A stretch of 29,005 nucleotides of DNA. It comes from an uncultured Bacilli bacterium. GTDB taxonomy: Bacteria; Bacillota_I; Bacilli_A; RFN20; CAG-631. This document shows, piece by piece, positions 16,983-23,394 of this stretch. Below the pieces are notes generated by a model, which saw nothing but the letters and a program-made list of their open reading frames with translations, was not told the origin of the DNA and ran no database searches. Position numbers and translations under genes: made by a program. Positions within the stretch are counted from its first letter, which is position 1, and every line of letters begins with the position of its first letter. Location: the NCBI GenBank assembly GCA_934201705.1, contig CAKPXF010000030.1, positions 1-29,005 of the forward strand, written 5' to 3'.

Positions 16983-17597
16983 ATGGATGAAAAGCTAACA
17001 TATATCCATAATATGTATCCTAATGCTAAATGTGAATTAGTATACAATAATATTTTTCAGCTTGTAGTAGTTGTATCATTATCAGCTCAAACAACCGATA
17101 AAAGAGTCAACATGTGTAGTCCTATATTATTTTTAAAATATCCAACAATTGAAGCTTTAGCTAATGCTAATATTAAAGATGTTAGTGAAATAATAAAGCC
17201 AATAGGAATGGTTAATAATAAAGCTAAAAACATAATTAATTTAGCTAAGGCTATTCATAATGAATATAATGATGTTGTTCCTAAAAGTAAAGAAGAATTA
17301 GTTAATCTTCCAGGAGTTGGAAATAAAACAGCTAATGTAGTTTTAGCTGAAGGCTTTAAAATACCAGCCTTTCCAGTTGATACTCATATAAATAGAATAG
17401 CCAAACGCCTATATTATGCAACGCTTAATGATACTGTAGAAGATGTTGAAAGAAAGCTAAAGAAAAAAATCCCCCAAGATATGTGGATAAGTATGCATCA
17501 TTCACTTATTTTCTTTGGAAGATATTTTTGTAAGGCTATTAATCCTTTATGTGATGAATGTAAATTAAATGGAAAGTGTCGAAAAAACTACAAGTAA
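16983..17597 (+). CDS. nth: Endonuclease III (DNA glycosylase/AP lyase)
   Basis: This base-excision repair enzyme removes oxidised pyrimidines. The 204-aa protein has the helix-hairpin-helix LVNLPGVGNKTANVV with catalytic Lys115, followed by FPVDTHINR with Asp133, matching Lys120 and Asp138 of E. coli Nth. The [4Fe-4S] cluster ligands are complete: Cys183, Cys190, Cys193 and Cys199 (C-x6-C-x2-C-x5-C). It is the last gene of the dapB-cca-dnaD-nth run. Its 3' end overlaps the convergent ponA gene by 10 bp, so the two transcripts meet tail to tail with no obvious terminator between. Confidence 0.96.
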   Translation: MDEKLTYIHNMYPNAKCELVYNNIFQLVVVVSLSAQTTDKRVNMCSPILFLKYPTIEALANANIKDVSEIIKPIGMVNNKAKNIINLAKAIHNEYNDVVPKSKEELVNLPGVGNKTANVVLAEGFKIPAFPVDTHINRIAKRLYYATLNDTVEDVERKLKKKIPQDMWISMHHSLIFFGRYFCKAINPLCDECKLNGKCRKNYK

Positions 17598-19948
17598 ATA
17601 TCAATGCTTTTAGCATTTCCATTTAATAATCCATTAGTATATTTATAATAAATTTTAAAACTATAATAACTATTTTTTAAAGGAATAGTTATTATTTTTT
17701 CTTTTTCATTTAATATTAAGGAATTAATTAAATTGTTATTTTCATAAATATCAACAATGATATTTAAACCACCCATTATTTTATTGATATCATATATTTT
17801 ATTAATATTTTCTTCTTTACTATTAAAAATAATATTTAACTCATTGTTTAAAATGAAATAATCAAAATCAACATATTTTTCAATTAATGGTTCTATAAAA
17901 TAAGTAGTAGGAGTATTATCTTTTTTATATAAAGCATCAACAATATAATTAGAAGCAACTTGTGGAGTTGCAAGTAAATTACTACCTAAAACTACCTTTT
18001 TACTTACTAAGCCTTCTGGCATAGTAAAATCAGTATTACTACTTTTTAAGCTACTATACATCAATTTAGTAAATTTTTTTAAGATATTAGCATCAGTATT
18101 ATTACTAGTAAAATATGTTTTTTCATCCTTTAAATACTTATCAAAGCCACTCCAAGAAACAATAGTATAATCCTTATTAAAGCTTGCTAGCCATTTATCC
18201 TTTGAAGCATTTTTAGGATAATTATTTTTATTTATTATAGATTCATCAAAGGATGTTGTGCCGGTTTTAGCATATACATTAATATTATTAGGCTTACAAT
18301 CTCTTATTGACCAATAATTATTATTCATAACCTGCTTTAATACATCAATTAATAAATAAGCACTTTCATCAGATAGAACCTTTTTACCTTCGTTTTCAAA
18401 ATTAATAACCTTATTACTTCCATCAAGAAGTTTAATTGATTTAACAAGCAATGGCTCTTTATATGTTCCATAATTTGCAAGCATACTATAAGCACTAGCT
18501 AAATTAAAAACACTAACTCCATAGCTATAGCCACCAAGGCCATAGGAATAAGAAAACTTCCCATCATCCATTAAATTAATGCTTTTTAGATAATTAATAA
18601 CATTACTAGTGCCTATTTTATTAATAACCTTATTTAATGTTTCAATAGCACTAGTGTTTCTTGAATAGCCAATAGCCTTATCAATAGTTAATTCACCCAT
18701 ATAGGTATTATCAACATTTTTAATAACCTTATTACTATATGGATAGGTTATTTCATTATCATTTATTATTTCATAATTATTATAGGATAAATGCTCAAAG
18801 GCTAAAGCATAATCAAGTAGTACTTTAATAGTACTAGCTGGTTGAATTTTTACATCATAAGCGTGATTTAATATTTTTTGTCCATTATAATTTCTTCCAC
18901 CAAAAACACCAATTACTGAATTATTTTGATTATTTATTATACAGGATGCAAATTGCTGATAAGGATTATTAAAAATAATATTTTCATTTTCATTTTTTTG
19001 AATAGAATCAATTAGCTTTTGAATTGATTCATCCATGTAGGTATGAATTTCCATAGGAGTAATATAAGGATCATAGGATGTTTGTAAATATATTTGCTTA
19101 CAAGCAATATCAATATATGCTTGATAATCATATGATTGGTTATTTTGCTTATTATTTAAAACTAGCATTTCATCAATAGTTATTTTTTTAGCTTGTTGAT
19201 ATTCGTTTTCATTAATATAGCCATGCTTTTTCATTAATGATAAAACGATATTTTTTCTTTTAAAGGCCGCCTCTTTATTATTAATAGGAGAATAAGCTGT
19301 TGGAGCATTACAAATACCAGCTAATAAAGCAGCTTCAGGTAAGGTAACATCATTAATCGGCTTATTAAAGAATTTATGGCAAGCACTAGAAATCCCATGA
19401 TTTATACCATCAAAGCAAATATAGTTACAATAAAATTCTAGAATTTCTTTTTTTGAATATAGCTTTTCAATCTTTTTAGAAAGATACATTTCCTTTAGTT
19501 TTCTAGTTAATGATTTATCATTAGTAAGCATCATATTTTTAACTAATTGCTGAGTTAAGGTTGATGCTCCTTCCTTTAAAGACATTGATAAAGCATCATT
19601 TTTAATAGCACTTAAAAGACGAGGAATATCAATACCCTCATGCATAAAAAAGCGCACATCCTCACAGCTAATTAAAGCATTAATAAAAACATCAGGAAGA
19701 TCATCATAGGTAATATTTTCATAATCCTCTTTCGTTAGATTTTTAATGAAAGCACCATTATTATCATATATTTTTGATGATTTTTTTCTACTTATATTAC
19801 TAATATTCACATCATTAAAGCTATTTGAAATATTTATAAAGTAAAAAGTGCTTATTATGAAAGTAACAAGCACAATAGATGTAAAAAAATTGGTGATAAA
19901 AGATAAAACTAATTTGCTTTTACTTTTCAAAATACTTTTCTTTAACAA
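17588..19948 (-). CDS. ponA: Class A penicillin-binding protein 1 (PonA)
   Basis: This bifunctional peptidoglycan synthase polymerises glycan strands and cross-links them. The 786-aa protein has a basic cytoplasmic start and one membrane anchor (about 15-42). The GT51 glycosyltransferase follows, with CEDVRFFMHEG (Glu96) and GASTLTQQLVKNMML (127-141), then the transpeptidase with PASTIK (Ser372, Lys375), SRN (429-431) and KTGTTS (561-566). The C-terminal tail is short compared with B. subtilis PonA (914 aa). The longest frame starts at TTG 19948, overlapping recU by 29 bp; another TTG at 19930 is equally possible and neither has a clear ribosome binding site, so translation is probably coupled to recU. 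recU-ponA is a conserved pair in Firmicutes. Confidence 0.95.
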   Translation of the reverse strand: MLKKSILKSKSKLVLSFITNFFTSIVLVTFIISTFYFINISNSFNDVNISNISRKKSSKIYDNNGAFIKNLTKEDYENITYDDLPDVFINALISCEDVRFFMHEGIDIPRLLSAIKNDALSMSLKEGASTLTQQLVKNMMLTNDKSLTRKLKEMYLSKKIEKLYSKKEILEFYCNYICFDGINHGISSACHKFFNKPINDVTLPEAALLAGICNAPTAYSPINNKEAAFKRKNIVLSLMKKHGYINENEYQQAKKITIDEMLVLNNKQNNQSYDYQAYIDIACKQIYLQTSYDPYITPMEIHTYMDESIQKLIDSIQKNENENIIFNNPYQQFASCIINNQNNSVIGVFGGRNYNGQKILNHAYDVKIQPASTIKVLLDYALAFEHLSYNNYEIINDNEITYPYSNKVIKNVDNTYMGELTIDKAIGYSRNTSAIETLNKVINKIGTSNVINYLKSINLMDDGKFSYSYGLGGYSYGVSVFNLASAYSMLANYGTYKEPLLVKSIKLLDGSNKVINFENEGKKVLSDESAYLLIDVLKQVMNNNYWSIRDCKPNNINVYAKTGTTSFDESIINKNNYPKNASKDKWLASFNKDYTIVSWSGFDKYLKDEKTYFTSNNTDANILKKFTKLMYSSLKSSNTDFTMPEGLVSKKVVLGSNLLATPQVASNYIVDALYKKDNTPTTYFIEPLIEKYVDFDYFILNNELNIIFNSKEENINKIYDINKIMGGLNIIVDIYENNNLINSLILNEKEKIITIPLKNSYYSFKIYYKYTNGLLNGNAKSIDIYL

Positions 19949-20483
19949 CTTTTATATAATCAACTAAAGCAAAATATCCTTCTTTGATGATATTTCCTTT
20001 TGACTTTATGTCTTCATATGGGATAATTCTTTTGCTGTTATCATAATAATCAATTAGAATATTTGCATCAAGTAGGTATATCTCATTATACATTCTTAAA
20101 TAGATGATAGCAAAAGATATACCTTTTTGTTTTATTATTGCCTTCATAGCATTTATTTGATGATTAGCAATATTACTTAATGGAAATCCTTTTTTGTTTT
20201 TTGTTTCTTTCGCTTCAAAATCTAAGTAATGTCCATCACAAACACCCACGTAATCAAGCGTTGAAGGGGCTTCAAAAACAGCTTCGGAAATTGTATATTT
20301 ACTACTTGTTTTAATAACCTTAATGCTTGTTGGTCTTTTATTAACAAAAGCAATATTATTATTTAAGTAGTATGCATTGGTTTTATTTATCATCTCTTCA
20401 AGGCCCATTCCTTGATTGGCCCTAAAGTCATTCTTATTTTTTTTATAATCTTCAACTTTTTTTAATGTGGGATAGTTTATCAT
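19920..20483 (-). CDS. recU: Holliday junction resolvase RecU
   Basis: RecU cuts four-way DNA junctions during recombination and segregation. The 187-aa protein shows FRANQGMGLEEMINKTNAYYL at the start and the nuclease core APSTLDYVGVCDGHYLDFEAKETK, with Asp77, Glu90 and Lys92 at the same spacing as the B. subtilis catalytic Asp88, Glu101 and Lys103. AAGGTG on the minus strand fits the ATG at 20483. It is the first gene of the recU-ponA unit, and its leader contains an 18-bp palindrome (20501-20518). Confidence 0.95.
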   Translation of the reverse strand: MINYPTLKKVEDYKKNKNDFRANQGMGLEEMINKTNAYYLNNNIAFVNKRPTSIKVIKTSSKYTISEAVFEAPSTLDYVGVCDGHYLDFEAKETKNKKGFPLSNIANHQINAMKAIIKQKGISFAIIYLRMYNEIYLLDANILIDYYDNSKRIIPYEDIKSKGNIIKEGYFALVDYIKVVKEKYFEK

Positions 20484-20500
20484 GTTTTCACCTTCTTACC

Positions 20501-20518
20501 ACCAATAATATTATTGGT
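20501..20518. promoter_or_regulatory. 18-bp perfect palindrome in the recU leader
   Basis: ACCAATAATATTATTGGT is its own reverse complement. It lies between the recU -10 (20539-20544) and its start codon (20483), about 18 nt before the ATG. It could be a repressor operator or an RNA hairpin affecting recU-ponA expression. Confidence 0.5.
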
Positions 20519-20538
20519 AGAATATTTATATTTATTAC

Positions 20539-20544
20539 ATTATA
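20539..20544 (-). promoter_or_regulatory. -10 element of the recU-ponA promoter
   Basis: The minus strand reads GTGTATAATG, a perfect TATAAT. No good -35 is found at 17 bp; a TTTACA (20558-20563) lies 13 bp upstream, which is too close to be confident. Confidence 0.4.
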
Positions 20545-20567
20545 CACTATTTTTTTTTGTAAAAAAA

Positions 20568-20576
20568 TGGTAAAAT
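20568..20576 (+). promoter_or_regulatory. Candidate extended -10 for gpsB
   Basis: TGGTAAAAT (TG 20568-20569, TAAAAT 20571-20576) is the best rightward promoter in this divergent region. Transcription would start near 20583, about 44 nt before the gpsB ATG. It lies back to back with the recU promoter. Confidence 0.35.
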
Positions 20577-20626
20577 GATTACGTAAATATACTAGTGTGG
20601 TATATTTAAAAAAAGGAAGGATTTAC

Positions 20627-20980
20627 ATGAAGGAAGTTAAATTATCATCTAAAATTTATTCGAAGGATTTTTCAATAAAATCACTTGGCTATTCTTGTGA
20701 AGAGGTAGACCGTTTTTTAGATGAAATAAATGTTGAAATTGCAAAGCTTGAAAGAGAACTTGCTACTTCGCTTGAAAAATATAGAACAAGTGAAACATTA
20801 AGAATAAGTGCTGAAAAAAAATATAAGGAACTAAATTTAGAGCTATGCAAGTTAAAGGCTAGTAAAACTGTTGAAAGCTCATCAAGTGCAAATTTTTCTA
20901 ATATAGAATTGTTGAATAGAATTGCTAATCTTGAAAGTATGGTTCAACAATTACTTGATAATAATAAAGACAAATCATAG
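20627..20980 (+). CDS. gpsB: Cell division protein GpsB
   Basis: GpsB is a small DivIVA-like coiled-coil protein that guides class A PBPs between side wall and septum. The 117-aa protein has the DivIVA membrane-binding start (IYSKDFSIKSLGYSCEEVDRFLDEI), a coiled coil (IAKLERELATSLEKY...) and a short C-terminal helix (IELLNRIANLESMVQQLL) as in GpsB hexamers. AAAAGGAAGG (about 20609-20618) sets ATG 20627; an upstream in-frame GTG at 20597 would add ten residues with no ribosome binding site. Its partner PBP1 is encoded a few hundred bases away on the other strand, and rnpB follows, both as in B. subtilis. The gene's last codons overlap the 5' strand of rnpB helix P1. Confidence 0.92.
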   Translation: MKEVKLSSKIYSKDFSIKSLGYSCEEVDRFLDEINVEIAKLERELATSLEKYRTSETLRISAEKKYKELNLELCKLKASKTVESSSSANFSNIELLNRIANLESMVQQLLDNNKDKS

Positions 20981-21304
20981 ATGGTCGCTTTTAATTAATT
21001 TTAAAAGAGGAAAGTCCATGCTCACACAAGCTGAGATGCTTGTAGTGTTTGTGCCACTTTAATAAATAAGGGTGGGCAGGTATTCCTGACGGCAAAGAGT
21101 ATTCCTAAAGGTAACCATGGATGCTCGATAAAGCACCACAGAGACGAGCTAATTGGAAACGATTAGATGAAACGAGGCAAGCCCCGCAAGTGAGAAACTC
21201 AAATTTGGTAGAGGAGTTTGTAAGAAAGAAATGAATTTCAAGCAAGATGCATTATGCATAGATAAATGACCATCCTCGACAGAACATGGCTTATGTTGAT
21301 TTGT
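20970..21304 (+). ncRNA. rnpB: RNase P RNA, Bacillus (class B) type
   Basis: This is the catalytic RNA that matures tRNA 5' ends. The universal 5' core GAGGAAAGTCCATGCTC (21007-21023) and the 3' core ACAGAACATGGC (21279-21290) are present. In between are Bacillus-like segments such as GCTGAGATGCTTGTAGTGTT, CTGACGGCAAAGAG and GAGAAACTCAAATTTGGTAG. Helix P1 can form between ACAAATCA (20970-20977) and TGATTTGT (21297-21304), which sets the approximate ends and makes the RNA overlap the gpsB stop codon. A terminator follows at 21315. Its place after gpsB is conserved in B. subtilis. Exact ends are estimated from P1. Confidence 0.95.
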
Positions 21305-21314
21305 TTATATAAAG

Positions 21315-21341
21315 AATATGCTAAATAAGCATATTTTTTTT
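21315..21341 (+). terminator. Rho-independent terminator after rnpB
   Basis: AATATGC (21315-21321) pairs with GCATATT (21329-21335) around a 7-nt loop, followed by a run of Ts. It ends rnpB and sits just before the leftward regulator gene. Confidence 0.8.
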
Positions 21342-21380
21342 ATCATTAAAAAAGGCTTAAAATTATTAAACCTTTATATA

Positions 21381-22820
21381 TTATTTTCTTAATACTAAAT
21401 TATGATTAGTATAATAAGTTTTAGTATTTCCTTCTTCTTTTTCAATTAAAAAATTTTGCAAGACTAAATTCATAATTATCTTTTTTCTAAAGAATGTTGA
21501 ATTAGAAACATTTAAATAATTTGTTATATCTTTAATACTCTTATTAGTGTTATAGCAAAATGCTAATATTGAAATATCATATTTACTACCGTTATTGATA
21601 TTTTCTAAAATTTGTAAGGATTCATCATCAAGAGTTATACCATCTTCATAAGTTAAATCAGGCAAAACAATAGAAAATTGATTATTTTTTGAAAAAATAA
21701 ATGGTTTATGGCTTTCATTTTCATTCTTATAATCATCCATAATCTTTTCAAAACCAGTTCCTTTTGCTTCCATAGCTTTACACATAATAAAAACATCACA
21801 AATAAGTTCATTTCTTCTTCTTGAAATAAAGTAATCCAGCTTATATGTCTTCTTTACATCACCAGATCCATATAATCCACCAGGTGATGAGATGACTAAT
21901 CTGTTTTTAAACATATCTACATATATTGCACTACCGCTAATGAAATAATCTCTATGTGCTAATGAATTAATAATTGCTTCAAATAAGCTTCTTTTAGGGA
22001 AAGCGTCAATATCTATTCTTTTAGTTTCCTTTTTAATAAAGCCATGATTCATTCTTTGATTAACAAATTCGTAAATGTATTCATAGCATTTTATAAGATT
22101 ACCTTGAAATGAATTGCTAGCTATTATTTGATTATCCCCTCTAGTTAATCCTTTATAAAGTGAACATACTACCTTAGAATCGTTTCCATCATAATCATCT
22201 TTAAAAAGTAAAGCTCCATTTGTTAAAAAATGGTTTTCATCAAAAAAATTAATTGCCGCTAATTCTTTTTCTTTTAGTTCATTATTAGTATTTTCCTTAT
22301 AAAACTTAGAAAGCATAGTAAAATCGTTGATGTTAAACTTAATATCTGTTTTTTGTAAGTCAAATTTTGGATGCTTACTATTTGTACTCATAAAGATAAT
22401 CTCTTCAGGGGTCGCAGCAGAAGTATAGCCATCCTTTCTTGTAAAAATCATAGGCATTCCTTGATATTTTAGCATAATAGGCTTTGTATCTGATTCAGCA
22501 ACATTTACTTTAAGAATATATCTTTTCTTGTTATTTATAATATATGGAATTAAATCAATATTAACATATGGCATTGTTACAAAATGTTCTTTTAATTGAT
22601 TAAATAAATAAAGCTTTTCTTTATCAATCTCTTTTAGCTCAAAGCCAATTAATTTATTTGTTTTATCTTCAACACCTATAAATAATATTCCACCTTTTGT
22701 ATTAGAAAAAGCATCGATTGTTTTAAGCCAACCCAAAATATTTTCTTTATCTAATCTAGCCTTACATTCAAATGAATCATTTTCTATTTCAAAATCCTTA
22801 TAAATATCATTAAGTTCCAT
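21381..22820 (-). CDS. AlbA_2/Schlafen-like regulator with GHKL ATPase and winged helix
   Basis: The 479-aa protein belongs to the group often labelled ATP-binding or RecG-like transcriptional regulators. The N-terminal AlbA_2 (Schlafen-like) domain includes FECKARLDKEN and GGILFIGVEDKTNKLIGF (about 17-60). A GHKL-type ATP-binding domain has EAIINSLAHRDY (281-292, N-box), SPGGL (312-316) and GTGFEKI (354-360). The C-terminus (about 405-475) contains a helix-turn-helix like NKSIKDITNYLNVSNSTFFRK. ATG 22820 follows AAGGAAGTG on the minus strand. Its promoter (22843-22871) is overlain by repeated ACTTCAA sites, which suggests autoregulation. Its target and stimulus are unknown. It is a single gene between rnpB and the glycan operon. 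Confidence 0.85.
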   Translation of the reverse strand: MELNDIYKDFEIENDSFECKARLDKENILGWLKTIDAFSNTKGGILFIGVEDKTNKLIGFELKEIDKEKLYLFNQLKEHFVTMPYVNIDLIPYIINNKKRYILKVNVAESDTKPIMLKYQGMPMIFTRKDGYTSAATPEEIIFMSTNSKHPKFDLQKTDIKFNINDFTMLSKFYKENTNNELKEKELAAINFFDENHFLTNGALLFKDDYDGNDSKVVCSLYKGLTRGDNQIIASNSFQGNLIKCYEYIYEFVNQRMNHGFIKKETKRIDIDAFPKRSLFEAIINSLAHRDYFISGSAIYVDMFKNRLVISSPGGLYGSGDVKKTYKLDYFISRRRNELICDVFIMCKAMEAKGTGFEKIMDDYKNENESHKPFIFSKNNQFSIVLPDLTYEDGITLDDESLQILENINNGSKYDISILAFCYNTNKSIKDITNYLNVSNSTFFRKKIIMNLVLQNFLIEKEEGNTKTYYTNHNLVLRK

Positions 22821-22842
22821 AGCTATTCACTTCCTTTATTTA

Positions 22843-22871
22843 AGTATACTTCAACACAACTTCAATGTCAA
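22843..22871 (-). promoter_or_regulatory. Consensus promoter of the AlbA_2 regulator
   Basis: On the minus strand TTGACA (22866-22871) and TATACT (22843-22848) are exactly 17 bp apart, a near-perfect SigA promoter. Transcription would start about 16 nt before the ATG. Three ACTTCAA repeats overlap the -10, spacer and -35. Confidence 0.8.
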
Positions 22872-22912
22872 CTTCAATGTTACTTCAACGAAACTTTGAA
22901 GTACTTCAAAGT
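22848..22912. promoter_or_regulatory. Helically phased ACTTCAA operator array
   Basis: ACTTCAA occurs at 22848-22854, 22859-22865, 22871-22877, 22882-22888 and 22903-22909, with spacings of 11, 12, 11 and 21 bp, i.e. one or two helical turns. The last copy is half of a 20-bp perfect palindrome, ACTTTGAAGTACTTCAAAGT (22893-22912). All copies lie on one face of the helix across the promoter of the leftward regulator gene, as expected for cooperative repressor binding. Confidence 0.75.
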
Positions 22913-23275
22913 AATGAAAATTAGCCAAAAATATATCAATATTTTGTAGTGTTCCGAAAAACACAATGAAAAATCCTTTAAAAATCCCGAAAAGCGCAAT
23001 ATAAATATAAAAAAGCATTATAACAGCATTAAAAATAAAAACAACCTTATATAATAATTTTACAGTTTTTATAGTCTACTATAAAACTTTATACAACAAT
23101 GGAAATGATTAAGTGAATGATACAAGTTTTAAGTTCTCTTTTAATACTAAATTAGCAAGATTTATAATTAATAACTATATCAACTTTATAAAAATCTTCT
23201 AATTTTAATATTGCCTTTGAAAAATGTTTTTAACATTTTTTAATATAATTATTGCTAAATATATAGCTTTTCTCC

Positions 23276-23295
23276 TAAGTAAAACGGTTTACTTA
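23276..23295. promoter_or_regulatory. LacI-family-type operator upstream of the alpha-galactosidase operon
   Basis: TAAGTAAAACGGTTTACTTA is a 20-bp palindrome centred on CG with one mismatched pair, the form typical of LacI/GalR-family operators. It lies about 100 bp before the alpha-galactosidase ATG, between two candidate -10 boxes. It could bind CcpA or a local sugar-responsive repressor; no LacI-family gene is in the window. Confidence 0.55.
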
Positions 23296-23357
23296 AAAGG
23301 TGTTTTATTTATTTGTTTGTTTATTTATAATCTTATTAAAGCAGTATGTTTTATTTA

Positions 23358-23371
23358 GTGTGTTATCACAC
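23358..23371 (+). promoter_or_regulatory. Short inverted repeat in the alpha-galactosidase leader
   Basis: GTGTG-TTAT-CACAC (23358-23371) lies just before the ribosome binding site GGAGG (23384-23388). It may be a second operator or a small hairpin in the leader. Confidence 0.3.
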
Positions 23372-23394
23372 CACAATAGTTATGGAGGATTTTT

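Larger units (their letters stand above)
22913..23394. other. 480-bp intergenic region before the glycan operon
   Basis: No coding frame of substance is seen. It holds two related segments, TCCGAAAAACACAAT (22953-22967) and TCCCGAAAAGCGCAAT (22985-23000), possibly relic IS21-like end repeats. It also holds a perfect 8-bp hairpin, TTTTATAG/CTATAAAA (23067-23086), without a U tract, and an AT-rich stem AAAAATGTT/AACATTTTT (23220-23240). Two TATAAT boxes are present (23244-23249 and 23326-23331), along with a LacI-type operator (23276-23295) and a GTGTG/CACAC stem (23358-23371). The promoter that drives the operon cannot be chosen with certainty because neither -10 has a good -35. Confidence 0.5.

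Noticed and set aside
22848..22912. ACTTCAA repeats as a CRISPR array
   Set aside because: Units are 7 bp with 4-5 bp gaps and include an inverted copy; no spacers and no cas genes. An operator array explains them.
23067..23086. TTTTATAG/CTATAAAA hairpin as a terminator
   Set aside because: No U tract follows on either strand; left as an unexplained inverted repeat.
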